64,000 bases of DNA. It comes from Cohnella thailandensis. GTDB taxonomy: Bacteria; Bacillota; Bacilli; Paenibacillales; Paenibacillaceae. The translations under genes and the position numbers were made by a program. Position 1 is the stretch's first letter. Every line of letters begins with the position of its first letter. The stretch covers positions 248,001 through 312,000 of the forward strand of contig NZ_JACJVQ010000002.1 of assembly GCF_014212135.1 (NCBI RefSeq), read 5' to 3'. The notes beneath the pieces are model-generated. The model saw only the letters and a list, made by a program, of their open reading frames with translations, made no database searches and was not told the origin of the DNA. Below, one piece after another: positions 25,896 to 35,171 of this stretch.

Positions 25896-26818
25896 TTCGA
25901 ATCACCGTCCCGGTTGAGCCATTTGATGCCTATCAGGGAGAATAGTGCGATAAAGAGGAAGGTCGAATACGCGATCGCCGCACCCTTGCCGTATTTGAAC
26001 GACGAGCCGCTGAACGAAGCGTCGAACATGTACCAGATCGGGGTGAACACGGAGCCGTCCGGCCCCCCCGTCATCGATGTGCCGGAAGCCCAGCCGCTAT
26101 AGAGCAGCATCGGTTCTTCCACAAGCTGAAGTCCGCCGATAATGGATGTGACGACAAGAAACAGATTGATCGGCTTGAGCAGCGGAATCGTGATGCGGAA
26201 GAAGACGCTTCGGGCGGAGGCGCCGTCAATCTGGGCCGCTTCATAAATCGACGTGTCGATGCTCGCCATCCCTGCGGTATAAAACATAATAAAGTACCCA
26301 AGATTTTTCCAGAAGATCATCAGGATCACGATCCAGCGCGCCCAGGCGGCCGAGCCGAGCCAATTCACCTTTTCGTGAATCCATCCGAGCTCGACGAACA
26401 GATTGTTGATGAAGCCGCCCTGCCAGTCGAAGAGAAGCGCGAAAATGATGCCGATGGCGACCGGGGTCGTCATGTAGGCGCTGAAAAAGCTCAGGCGAAA
26501 GAAGGTTTTGCGCCGGATCATCCTGCTCTCGATTAGGCTGGCGATCAGCATGCCGAATAGGACGAGCGCCGGCAGGTAGCAGGCAATGAACAGGAGCACG
26601 TTACCCAGCGACTTCCAGAAAAATTTATCATGCGCAAACAGTTGAACGTAATTGTAAAATCCGACAAAGTTATTGTTGCCGAATAAATCCCAATCCGTGA
26701 AGCTCAAATACAGCGTAAAGAGAATCGGGAACAAGCTGAATACCGCATAAAATAAAAAATAAGGCGCAATGAACAGGTACGGCCATTTATTCGTACGGTT
26801 TATGCCGGTTGTTTTCAT
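25892..26818 (-). CDS. Carbohydrate ABC transporter permease, MalF type
   Basis: 308-residue inner-membrane permease. The first helix YLFIAPYFLFYAVFSLFPIL and the loop SFTDWDLFGNNNFVGFYNYV are typical. The EAA loop is YEAAQIDGASARSVFFRIT near residue 210. The start is uncertain: GTG at 26830 touches its AGGAT site, GTG at 26821 has better spacing, and ATG at 26818 is used here. It couples with the MalG-type gene by a 4-base overlap and follows the binding protein, with a hairpin between them. Confidence 0.9.
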   Translation of the reverse strand: MKTTGINRTNKWPYLFIAPYFLFYAVFSLFPILFTLYLSFTDWDLFGNNNFVGFYNYVQLFAHDKFFWKSLGNVLLFIACYLPALVLFGMLIASLIESRMIRRKTFFRLSFFSAYMTTPVAIGIIFALLFDWQGGFINNLFVELGWIHEKVNWLGSAAWARWIVILMIFWKNLGYFIMFYTAGMASIDTSIYEAAQIDGASARSVFFRITIPLLKPINLFLVVTSIIGGLQLVEEPMLLYSGWASGTSMTGGPDGSVFTPIWYMFDASFSGSSFKYGKGAAIAYSTFLFIALFSLIGIKWLNRDGDSK

Positions 26819-26843
26819 CACGGGTGCCACATCCTATCCGAAA

Positions 26844-26876
26844 ACGGCGGGCGATGGCTTGACCACCGACCGCCGC
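26844..26876 (-). terminator. Intercistronic hairpin after the binding-protein gene
   Basis: An imperfect GC-rich stem (GGCGGTCGGTGG against CCATCGCCCGCC) followed by GTTTT lies between binding protein and permease. It may attenuate permease expression. Confidence 0.5.
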
Positions 26877-26898
26877 TTCCTTTTTTCTCTTTTTTCAG

Positions 26899-28245
26899 TT
26901 ATTCGATCGTGAGCTCAGGATGATTCTTCTTGAGCTCCTCCGTCCACTTTTCGAACGCGCTGTTCGCGTCGAACTTCGGATCCTGCGCCATCGTCTGAAG
27001 CACGATTTCCGATGCGGCGTACACATCCTGATCGTATTTGGTCACCGGCTTGGCTTTGATGCTCGGGAACACCTTTTCGATCCAGAACTTGTTCAAATCC
27101 TGGCCGCCGAAAAATTCGTCGGGTCCGGACGCCAGCTTGGATGTATCTTCAAAAACGGACTTGAGCGGAAGAATGGACTTCATGCCATTGAAGCTGACAT
27201 CGGCGCCTTCGGCGGAGCCGTACATGCCTTTGAGGTAGGTCCATGCGGCTTCCTTCTGCTTGCTGCCCTTCCAGATGCCGATGGACGTGCCGCCGTAAGT
27301 GAAGCCGCCGCCGGGAGGCACCGTCAGTCCCCATGCCCCGTTGCTGTTCTTGTCGTTCGGCTTGATGACGAACTCGGGGGACCAATTCGCGGCCGGATAA
27401 AAGATGACGTTGTTCTGCGAATAGGAAGCGCTCCACGAAGGCGACCACATGCTAAGCTTGGCTTCGTTATTCATATCCCGCAGCTTCTGCAACTGGCCGA
27501 ATATGCCGAGCATATCCGTCTTGTTTACGCTGACGCCGTCGATGAACGGCTTCGTCATCTGATTGCTCAGTATGGTGTAGGCATCCATCAGGCTGGCGAA
27601 CATCGTGACTTTGCCGCCGCTCTTATCGAATACCTCCTTGCCTTTTTGCGCGAAGTCGTCCCAGCTCTTGAACATTGAAGCGAGCTGGTCGGGATCGTCC
27701 GTACCGAGATATTGCTTCGCCAGCTCGCGCTTGTAGGCGACGGCACCCGGCGCGACCTGCTGGTCGAGTGCGACCAATTGGCCCTTGCCGTTCGTGAGCA
27801 GCGGAACTTCGAAGTCAAGGAGCGCGCTCTTGTCGAAGCTGTATGGCGCCGCGCCGAGATCGTCCATCACGTTGAGCTCATAGATCGCGCCGCGCTGCGC
27901 GGCTTCTGCCCAGATGATGTCGGGCAGATCGGAGCCGGAGGCGATCGAAGTCTGGATTTTTTTCAAATAATCTTTTGCCGAAACCTCGACGTATTCCACT
28001 TGAATGTCGGGATGATTTTTCGAGAATTCCGCCATCAGCTTGTCATGGCTGCCCTTGTCCCATCCCCATTCGACCAGCTTGCCGCTCTCGGCCGCGGCGG
28101 AGCCGCCTGCCGACGACGCCGACGGACTCGCAGCGCCCGAATTGCCGTCATTGTTCGATCCGCACGCGGACAGTGTGAGCGCAGAGCCAAGCACCAGTGC
28201 GGTCATCATGCTCCAGGTCGATTTCTTGCGCGAGCTTCGTTGCAT
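26899..28245 (-). CDS. Extracellular sugar-binding lipoprotein
   Basis: 448-residue solute-binding lipoprotein. The signal peptide ends in LSAC with Cys28, followed by a Ser/Ala/Gly-rich linker. LVEWGWDKGSHDKLMAEFSKNHPDIQVEYVEV at the start of the mature domain is typical of the MalE-like fold, as is GGTSIGIWKGSKQKEAAW in the second lobe. The ATG at 28245 is chosen because AAGGGGG lies 9 bases upstream; the frame is open to 28407 but has no other good site. It follows the kinase gene by 158 bases and supplies the permeases and GH42 enzyme downstream, so a galactoside ligand is likely. Confidence 0.92.
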   Translation of the reverse strand: MQRSSRKKSTWSMMTALVLGSALTLSACGSNNDGNSGAASPSASSAGGSAAAESGKLVEWGWDKGSHDKLMAEFSKNHPDIQVEYVEVSAKDYLKKIQTSIASGSDLPDIIWAEAAQRGAIYELNVMDDLGAAPYSFDKSALLDFEVPLLTNGKGQLVALDQQVAPGAVAYKRELAKQYLGTDDPDQLASMFKSWDDFAQKGKEVFDKSGGKVTMFASLMDAYTILSNQMTKPFIDGVSVNKTDMLGIFGQLQKLRDMNNEAKLSMWSPSWSASYSQNNVIFYPAANWSPEFVIKPNDKNSNGAWGLTVPPGGGFTYGGTSIGIWKGSKQKEAAWTYLKGMYGSAEGADVSFNGMKSILPLKSVFEDTSKLASGPDEFFGGQDLNKFWIEKVFPSIKAKPVTKYDQDVYAASEIVLQTMAQDPKFDANSAFEKWTEELKKNHPELTIE

Positions 28246-28403
28246 TTGTTGCATCCCCCTTGTTTGAGCTTGCGACGGACATGGCCGGCGCTCGACTGCC
28301 GCCGGTCTGTCTTGCAATTCGTATGATACCTTCGGTGCCCTGGAGCAACAACATGACGATCCGATGATTTTGTTTAAAATACGATGGCGACTTTTAATCG
28401 CTT

Positions 28404-30140
28404 TCAATCCGCGATTTCGGGCTTAAACGGCAGGACGATCCGGATTGCCGTCCCTTCCCCCTCGCGCGTATCGACATGAAATTCCGCCGCATCGCCGTAC
28501 AAGTAAGCAAGGCGCTCGCGGATATTCGCGATGCCGATATGCTTCATCCCGCCTGTATGCGGGGTGGCCTGCGGAAGCGAATTCGACGCGATTCGCGAGG
28601 CCGTCTCCGGATCCATCCCGGTTCCGTTATCTTTCACCTCGATCAGGATGCGATCCGCCGTCCGTTTTAACGTAACCTCGATCAACCCGGGCGTCTCGTG
28701 CTCCGAAAATGCATGAAAAATCGCATTCTCTACAAGCGGCTGCAGCACGCTCTTCGGGATAAGGATCGAAGCCATGTCCGCTTCCGCATGCCAGATAAGA
28801 TTGAACTTGTCGGCATACCTGTACTTTTGAATAAGCGCATAGTGCTCGATCAATTCCTTCTCCTGCGCGACTTGGACGTACAGTCCGCTCTCCCCTAGCT
28901 TCACCGCGTCCTGCAAGATTCCGATGAACGCTTCGACCATTTCCTCAACCGCCCGGTTATTGCCTTTTCGCGACAAATAGACGACGGTATTCAACGTATT
29001 GTAAATAAAGTGGGGGTTCATCTGCGCGAACAGCAGTTCCGTCGAGATGCGCCTTTTCCACTTTTCCTGCTCGATTTTCTCGTCCATCTGCAGTTGAATA
29101 TCGCGGAGCATCGATTGGAAGCCGGTCCGCAAAATATCGAGTTCGTCGTTGCTTCGGAACTGAAGCCGGACGTCGTAATTGCCCATCGACACCTGCTTCA
29201 TGGCTCTGGACATCTGCGAGATCGGACGGGTAATGCTGGAGATAATAGGTAAAAACAACAGGGCGCAAAGACCAAGACAGAGTGCCAGGAAGATCGCCCA
29301 GTACTGAACGACATAGCCTAGCAGCCGATAGAATCGGCTCTTGGAGGTGAACGTGACGACGGACCAATCCGTCTCCTTGAACGAGCGCGTCAAATAATAC
29401 CCGGACTTCGTGCGATGAACTTCGACTGCTTCATGGCCGCCCCGAAGATAGGCCGAAATATCGTTCGTCATGTTCTGATTCAACAGATAGCCGCGCCCTC
29501 CGTCTTCCGTCCAGGCATAGCGTTCGAACGACGGAGCCAGCGATTCGAACAATTCGGTGACAGCCTCGAACTTGATGTTCAACAGGAGCACGCCTCCAAA
29601 TTCAGGCGCGAAGCGTATGTAGAAACTGATTACCTTTTGTTCGCCATTATCTCTAATGAGGTGAGGCGCGGTAAAGCCGCTCTTTCGACCTGTGCCTATC
29701 GCATCCTGATACCAATTTTTTTGGAGCTCCTGTTCAAAGTAAGGATCGATATACAACGACGACCAGAATACTTTGCCATCGCTGCGAACGATCGCCGAGC
29801 TCGCCAGATAATTGCGCAGGACGTTGAATTTGGTGAGTTGAACGACGACCTGCTGATACGCCTTGATCTCGTCGTATACGGAAGGGTAGGAGGCCCGGCT
29901 TGCGAACTTCTGCAGCAGTTCGTCATTGACCATATTGCCCGCATACAGCTTGACATCTTCGATAAACCGCTCCATCTGGTCCGAAATCTGGTTGATGTGG
30001 ATGATATCTTCGTTCAGCGCCTGGTCCTCCAAGATGGAGGAGAAACGGTCGAGCGCCAGCACGCTGATCAAAGTGATGGAGAAGGTCACGATCAGAATGA
30101 CGCTTCCCATAATTTTGTTTCGAATCCGGCGCATGCTCAT
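28404..30140 (-). CDS. Sensor histidine kinase, YesM type
   Basis: 578-residue membrane kinase. Helices at about 10-30 and 280-300 bound an extracellular Cache-type sensor. A HAMP domain follows (SITRPISQMSRAMKQVSMGNY), then the LytS-family kinase core with the phosphorylated His in AQMNPHFIYNTLN, the N box LVENAIFHAF and the G box KDNGTGMD. Its ATG overlaps the stop of the preceding response-regulator gene by 4 bases, so here the order is regulator first, opposite to the other two pairs in the window. Confidence 0.94.
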   Translation of the reverse strand: MSMRRIRNKIMGSVILIVTFSITLISVLALDRFSSILEDQALNEDIIHINQISDQMERFIEDVKLYAGNMVNDELLQKFASRASYPSVYDEIKAYQQVVVQLTKFNVLRNYLASSAIVRSDGKVFWSSLYIDPYFEQELQKNWYQDAIGTGRKSGFTAPHLIRDNGEQKVISFYIRFAPEFGGVLLLNIKFEAVTELFESLAPSFERYAWTEDGGRGYLLNQNMTNDISAYLRGGHEAVEVHRTKSGYYLTRSFKETDWSVVTFTSKSRFYRLLGYVVQYWAIFLALCLGLCALLFLPIISSITRPISQMSRAMKQVSMGNYDVRLQFRSNDELDILRTGFQSMLRDIQLQMDEKIEQEKWKRRISTELLFAQMNPHFIYNTLNTVVYLSRKGNNRAVEEMVEAFIGILQDAVKLGESGLYVQVAQEKELIEHYALIQKYRYADKFNLIWHAEADMASILIPKSVLQPLVENAIFHAFSEHETPGLIEVTLKRTADRILIEVKDNGTGMDPETASRIASNSLPQATPHTGGMKHIGIANIRERLAYLYGDAAEFHVDTREGEGTAIRIVLPFKPEIAD

Positions 30141-31651
30141 CGCTCCGCTTCCGCTCTCACATAGTCCTTGGGGTGCAGACCTGTCGCTTTCTTGAACACT
30201 TGACTGAAATATTGACTCGTCCGGTATCCCACCTGCTCGGACACCTCGTAAATTTTCAGTTCCTCCTTGAGGAGCAACTGCTTCGCGATCTCCATTCGGT
30301 ACTCCGTCGTGTAATCCAGCAGCGATATGCCCGTCTCCTTCTTGAACGTCGTTCTCAAGTGAACGGCGCTGATCTGCAGGTGCTCCGCGACGGTCTCGAG
30401 CGATAGCTCGGGATCGGCATAGTTATCGCGAACATGATCCATCGCTTTCTGTACCCATCGGGAAAAAGACGAGCGCTGACGCTCTGCGTTCACTATCGCC
30501 TCCGCCGTGCGGTTCAGCGCCGCTACGATCTCGCGCGCATCGGAACCCAGACGCATATCGGGGCGTCGGGCACCCGCTCGGATCCATTTCTCGCCCGCGG
30601 CTGCGACCGTCGCCAACAGCGCGTCCGTCGCGGCGCGCTCCACGATTTCATCCAGCAGCCGCTTCCAGACCGTTAACGATTCAGGGCCGTCTTTTATTCC
30701 TGCTTGAATGCGTTCTTCCGAGCCCGATGGGGGCTTCGCATTCGATGCCAGCGCCTGCTCGAACAGAAAGACGGACCGCGCCGGGAGAAAATAGGAGTAC
30801 GCGTACAGGTGCCGGATCATCTGCCAATGCCGGTGCGCATCGCGCTCCAGATTCGTCGCGATCATCATGCGAGGCGTGTGTCCGGTATGACGCTGCAAGC
30901 TTCGCTGAAGCGCAAGCGAGACCTGCCGAAGCGCATATTGCGCAATCAGCAGACTATTGGACACGGATAACCCAACGACGGCCGCATAGCCGCCCCCTTC
31001 CGTCTCCAGCAGCAAAATCTCCCTCGCCTCCTCCGTCTCGCGTATCGTCTCTTCTGCCAAAGTGTCCAATAGGGCCGTGTCTTCCAATCGATCGCATTCG
31101 CGGAGGCCGTCCAGCCTCATGCAAGAATTCAATTCAAAATAAAGCAATGAAGCGGCGAACGAAGGCTGCCCTGCGTTCTCGCGAGTCTGGGGCTCCTCCT
31201 TCGCATCCTGCTTGCTGTCGAACAACGTTCTCCACGCGCGACGACGCTGATGGCGCTCCTCCTCCTGCTCTGCCTCGATGCCTTCCCGCAGCTTCAACAA
31301 TTGCGCGAGAAGCCGATTGCGGCTGATCTCATGCTTCAACAAGTAGTGCGCCGCCTTCAAATCGAGCGCCTGCCTGGCATAGTCGAAATCCCGATATGCC
31401 GTAAGGAAAATCAGGCGTGTATTCGGCCCGAGCTCGCGGATACGCTTGCCCAGCTCCAGTCCGTCCATCGGCGACATCGAGATGTCCGTTATGACGATAT
31501 GCGGCCGCATCCGTTCGAACAGGCCGAGCGCCATTTTTCCATTCGTCGCACGCGCCACGACTTCAAACCCGTGTTCCTGCCATGACACAGCTTCATATAC
31601 ATTTTCGAGAGCCAGCGGCTCATCGTCGACAAGCATGACGCGAATGCTCAA
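30137..31651 (-). CDS. Response regulator, YesN type, TTG start
   Basis: 504-residue response regulator. The receiver has DDE at residues 9-11 and the phosphorylated Asp56 in IVITDISMSPMDG, where a Ser-Pro replaces the usual single Pro. The conserved Lys occurs in YLLKHEISRNRL rather than the common Lys-Pro. The C terminus is an AraC double helix-turn-helix (LETVAEHLQISAVHLRTTFK and YEVSEQVGYRTSQYFSQVF). The start is TTG at 31651 (then SIRVMLVDDE), with GAAGGTG 7-8 bases upstream; the open frame reaches 31894 but would run through a terminator. It is the first gene of the six-gene galactoside operon and has a strong promoter at 31691-31719. Confidence 0.9.
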   Translation of the reverse strand: MSIRVMLVDDEPLALENVYEAVSWQEHGFEVVARATNGKMALGLFERMRPHIVITDISMSPMDGLELGKRIRELGPNTRLIFLTAYRDFDYARQALDLKAAHYLLKHEISRNRLLAQLLKLREGIEAEQEEERHQRRRAWRTLFDSKQDAKEEPQTRENAGQPSFAASLLYFELNSCMRLDGLRECDRLEDTALLDTLAEETIRETEEAREILLLETEGGGYAAVVGLSVSNSLLIAQYALRQVSLALQRSLQRHTGHTPRMMIATNLERDAHRHWQMIRHLYAYSYFLPARSVFLFEQALASNAKPPSGSEERIQAGIKDGPESLTVWKRLLDEIVERAATDALLATVAAAGEKWIRAGARRPDMRLGSDAREIVAALNRTAEAIVNAERQRSSFSRWVQKAMDHVRDNYADPELSLETVAEHLQISAVHLRTTFKKETGISLLDYTTEYRMEIAKQLLLKEELKIYEVSEQVGYRTSQYFSQVFKKATGLHPKDYVRAEAER

Positions 31652-31690
31652 TTTTCCGCACCTTCGTTTCCATTTGGAAGTGATATTTGA

Positions 31691-31719
31691 GATATAGCCA
31701 ACCCCCGCCACATTGTCAA
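31691..31719 (-). promoter_or_regulatory. Sigma-A promoter of the RR-HK-galactoside operon
   Basis: On the minus strand TTGACA (31719-31714) and TATATC (31696-31691) are separated by exactly 17 bases, about 40 bases before the TTG start at 31651. The perfect -35 and spacing make this the best promoter seen in the window. Confidence 0.75.
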
Positions 31720-31730
31720 GCGGCACGCCG

Positions 31731-31804
31731 CTTCGTATCGACTTTCCGCCGGCCGGTACAAAAAAACGCCCTAGCCATACCGCCGACTGAATCGCTGACG
31801 GCAC
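31731..31804 (+). pseudogene. Decayed 3' end of an AraC-family gene
   Basis: These 74 bases align with 22864-22936, the last codons and stop region of the intact AraC gene, at roughly 85% identity by eye with one inserted A. The remnant translates in part as FVSTFRRP, then shifts frame. It has no coding context left. It sits between the promoter of the operon at 31651 and the stop of the response regulator at 31815, and its A-rich part has become half of that gene's terminator. Confidence 0.7.
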
Positions 31805-31816
31805 GCTCAGGCGTTT
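31760..31816 (-). terminator. Terminator of the binding protein-LplBC-HK-RR operon
   Basis: On the minus strand AAACGCC at the regulator stop pairs with GGGCGTTT, followed by a run of seven Ts; a smaller hairpin can form in the loop. The second arm and T run lie within the AraC remnant. Confidence 0.65.
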
Positions 31817-33398
31817 ACTCCCGGAACTCTTGCGGAGTGACCCCGAAATGGTCCTTGAACACCTTGATGAAATAGGTCGGATTTTTATAGCCAAGAAGAC
31901 CGGCTACTTCATAAATTTTATATTTGCTTTCCTTCAGCAAAAAAACGGCTTTGTCCATTCGCAGCCGCAGCACGTATTCGGATATATTTTCCCCGGTCTC
32001 TTTTTTGAAAACTTTGGACACATGCGTCGGATGCATGTACACGTGATCGGCGATCGCCTGAAGCGACACGTCCTCCGACAAATGCGTCTGAAGAAAACGC
32101 TGAATCTGATTGACCAGCGAATGACGGGATTCGGACATCTCCGTATTCATCTCTTCCTGCAGCTTGTCGAGCATGCCGAAAGCCCAATACGCGAGTTCCC
32201 CGATTCCTTTAAAATCCGATGCTTGATTCAGACGATAGTCGGCCAGCAGCCTTCCGTTTTTGTGCACGAAATAGGAGAAAGCCGCCTTGAGCGCATAATC
32301 GATCTCGGACAGATGCTCGCCCGAACCGCTATATTGGGCTCTCCACTCCCTAAATATTTCTTCAAGCTTCTCTCTCGCAGCCGACCAGTTGCCCGCTTCC
32401 AGCAGGTGGGCGAACAATGGCGGCGTATACAAGGAAGCGACAATATGGGGAGCCGCTTTCTCATGGTCCTCGCTCAGCCGAACGACGACATCGCTGTCGG
32501 CGCCGATCTGCGACCGGATCGTGGCAACGCACCGCTGATACAATTCCTCCAGGCTGTCCGGAAAAACGCCTGCGGGGGACACCACGATGGATACGGTCAG
32601 ACGCAGCAGCCGGCTGACGATCCGCCTCGCTTCGTCCGCGAGCCGCTCAAGCTCCTGCCGCTGCGGATGCTCCTTCTCCAGGTTATGATCGACGACGAAC
32701 AGCAGATGACCGTAAAGATCCTCGCAGCTCCAGCTGCCGTAACCGTCCCCCAGTAATTCCTCCACAATATTGGTGACGGCAAAGGCCATCACCGGCACAT
32801 CCGATATGCCGTATCGCTGCTCGCGGTCTTCCATCCGGATGAGCATCAACGAAGTCTCGTCGCCGACGCGAACCGGAATATCGTACAGCGCCAGCTCCTC
32901 TGCAAGCTTGCGATCATGCCACGGGCGGCCTTGAATCAGATTGTTCAGCAGATTGGCACGCAGGATAGGGCGATTGCGGTGAACCATCGCCTGCGACTGC
33001 ACGAGCGTGCGCATCTGCTCCTGTTCGGCGAGCCATCCGTCGATCGCTTCCTTGACGTTGGCCAGCAGCTCCTCGTCCTTAACGGGCTTGAGCAAATAGT
33101 GAGATACCTTGTGCTTTAGCCCTTCCTGCGCATACTCGAACTCCGCATGGCCGGTCAGCAGCATGCACACCGTTCGCGGCCAACGGCGCTTGATCTCGCC
33201 GATCAGTTCGATGCCGCTCATGCCGGGCATGCGGACGTCGGTAATGACGAGATCCGCCGGCTCCTGCTCCATGATCCCCAGCGCCTGCTTGCCGGAATAA
33301 GCGGCGCTTAGACTCGTGATGCCGACCGTTGACCAGGGCAGGCTCTCGGTCATGCTCTCCACCAGATGTTCCTCATCGTCCACGATCAACAGCTTCAC
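31815..33398 (-). CDS. Response regulator, YesN type
   Basis: 527-residue response regulator. The receiver has DDE at residues 7-9, the phosphorylated Asp54 in LVITDVRMPGMSG and the conserved Lys in YLLKPVKDEELL near residue 104. A long linker region with variable sequence follows, then the AraC DNA-binding domain (LQAIADHVYMHPTHVSKVFKK and YEVAGLLGYKNPTYFIKVFKD). Its start overlaps the end of the kinase gene by 26 bases, showing tight coupling. It is the last gene of the operon. Confidence 0.94.
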   Translation of the reverse strand: MKLLIVDDEEHLVESMTESLPWSTVGITSLSAAYSGKQALGIMEQEPADLVITDVRMPGMSGIELIGEIKRRWPRTVCMLLTGHAEFEYAQEGLKHKVSHYLLKPVKDEELLANVKEAIDGWLAEQEQMRTLVQSQAMVHRNRPILRANLLNNLIQGRPWHDRKLAEELALYDIPVRVGDETSLMLIRMEDREQRYGISDVPVMAFAVTNIVEELLGDGYGSWSCEDLYGHLLFVVDHNLEKEHPQRQELERLADEARRIVSRLLRLTVSIVVSPAGVFPDSLEELYQRCVATIRSQIGADSDVVVRLSEDHEKAAPHIVASLYTPPLFAHLLEAGNWSAAREKLEEIFREWRAQYSGSGEHLSEIDYALKAAFSYFVHKNGRLLADYRLNQASDFKGIGELAYWAFGMLDKLQEEMNTEMSESRHSLVNQIQRFLQTHLSEDVSLQAIADHVYMHPTHVSKVFKKETGENISEYVLRLRMDKAVFLLKESKYKIYEVAGLLGYKNPTYFIKVFKDHFGVTPQEFRE

Positions 33399-35142
33399 CG
33401 TCGTCCGCCTCCTCCCTCCAATACAGCTCTGCCCTCAGCCCGGATTCGGCGTTGATGGACAGCTTCAAGCCGGATTCGGCGCCATAACGAAGCCGAAGAC
33501 GCCTATGCACATTGACGAGTCCGCAGCTCTCCGATCGTTCGTCGACCTGACCCGCGAGCAATCGGTTGAGGCGGCTTAGCGACTCGGGCGTCATCGCGCC
33601 GCCGTTGTCGTCTACGGACAGCGAACAGGCGCCGTCCGCCAGTCTCCCCGATATCGTAATCTTGCCGATGCCTTCCAGCGATTCGATCCCATGGATCAGC
33701 GCGTTCTCCACGATCGGCTGCAGAATAAGCCTGGGAACTTTAAGTTCAAGCATGTCCGCTTCGACATCGATCTCATAGCGGATGCGATTCATGCGCATCC
33801 GGTGAATGCTCAGGTAATCGGCCGCATTTTTAAGCTCGTCGCGGAGCTTGACCTGCTGGTTCTGCACCCGGGTCGAATACCGGTAATAATCGGACAGATG
33901 ATAAGCCATTTCCAGCACGGCGTCTTTTCGATCCAGCTTGGTCATGCCGATGATATAGGACAAGCTGTTATACAAAAAGTGGGGATTGATTTGCGACTGC
34001 AGCTGTTTGAGCTCGGCCTCGCGCGTATGAAGCTTTTGCTCCAGCACGTTCTCGATGAGCCGCTGAATCTCGCCCGCCATCTCGTTGAACCGGGAGATGA
34101 TGAGCCGGAATTCGTTTTTGACCTTCAGCGGAATTCGGGTCTTGTACTGTCCCATCTTGATCTTCTGCACGCCTTTGACAAGCTCGCGCAGCGGCACCTG
34201 GACGTTGCGGTACAGTACCCAGGCGACGGCGATGCCGACGACGAGCAACAACGCGTACACGAGATAGGAAAAACGGTTGGTCGTTCTAAGCGGCGTCAGG
34301 ATATCGGATAAAGGAACGACGTTGACTACGTACCCCTGCAGCGAGGCCACCTCTGAATAGGTCAGCAAATAGGAGATGCCGCCCAAGGAGAGGGTCATGT
34401 CGCCCTGCGGCGGCAAGCGCTTCGCTCCGAGCGCGGCTGCAGCTTCTTCGCACAGCGCCTGCGGACAGTTGCTTGACGCGAGCGAAGCCGCCTCGGGCTT
34501 ATAGAACAAGACATCGCCGCCTCCTTGATCTTCGAACCGATTGAGCATACGCACGATATTGTTCCGATCGAAGCTGATCTCGACGATCGAATTGGCCTTG
34601 GACATATCCGTTTCCGCTTCATAGGGCTCGACCGTGACCAACAGGAGCGGGGAGTCATTCACGTCCTCGTCCCCGGCGTCGGCCGCAGGAAAGTTCCAGC
34701 TCCCTTCCGAGAGCTTCCGCAGGCGCGAAGGATCGTACGTTTGGCCTCGCGCTGTCGAGATCGTCTGGCCCGTGCGCGGCGAATACACCGTGATCTCCTG
34801 CGTCCAGTCCGTTGAAGCGACCTGCAGGTACAGCTTGTCCTGGATAATTTTTTTGCGGCTGATTTGCTCATAGTAGCTGTAGTTGAGCAGAGACATGTCT
34901 TGAAATTCGATGACGTTCGGGTCTCGCAGCAAAATGCGGGAGAACGTCTCGAGCTGCATGAAAATATTGTCCATTTGAGCGGCGAGGGTCGACAGCTGCC
35001 CGATGCTCGATTGCTTGATCTGCGACGTAATGACCTTCTCGTTGATGCTGTGGGAATAGACGGACAAAATCAGGACAGGCAGCAATAACAAAATCAGAGA
35101 GCCGACCAGCTTGGAGAAGAGACTTCGTTCTTTATGACTCAT
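33373..35142 (-). CDS. Sensor histidine kinase, YesM type
   Basis: 589-residue membrane kinase with an N-terminal helix at about 12-30, an extracellular sensor region, a second helix near 285-305 (FSYLVYALLLVVGIAVAWVLY) and a HAMP domain. The kinase core has the phosphorylated His in SQINPHFLYNSLS, the N box IVENALIHGI and a glycine-poor G box (VDDNGGAM). It lies 29 bases after the LplC permease gene and overlaps the response regulator. Placing the sensor after the transporter genes suggests positive feedback from basal expression. Confidence 0.94.
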   Translation of the reverse strand: MSHKERSLFSKLVGSLILLLLPVLILSVYSHSINEKVITSQIKQSSIGQLSTLAAQMDNIFMQLETFSRILLRDPNVIEFQDMSLLNYSYYEQISRKKIIQDKLYLQVASTDWTQEITVYSPRTGQTISTARGQTYDPSRLRKLSEGSWNFPAADAGDEDVNDSPLLLVTVEPYEAETDMSKANSIVEISFDRNNIVRMLNRFEDQGGGDVLFYKPEAASLASSNCPQALCEEAAAALGAKRLPPQGDMTLSLGGISYLLTYSEVASLQGYVVNVVPLSDILTPLRTTNRFSYLVYALLLVVGIAVAWVLYRNVQVPLRELVKGVQKIKMGQYKTRIPLKVKNEFRLIISRFNEMAGEIQRLIENVLEQKLHTREAELKQLQSQINPHFLYNSLSYIIGMTKLDRKDAVLEMAYHLSDYYRYSTRVQNQQVKLRDELKNAADYLSIHRMRMNRIRYEIDVEADMLELKVPRLILQPIVENALIHGIESLEGIGKITISGRLADGACSLSVDDNGGAMTPESLSRLNRLLAGQVDERSESCGLVNVHRRLRLRYGAESGLKLSINAESGLRAELYWREEADDGEAVDRGR

Positions 35143-35171
35143 TCGCTTCGGCTCCCGAGTTTTTGCCCATT

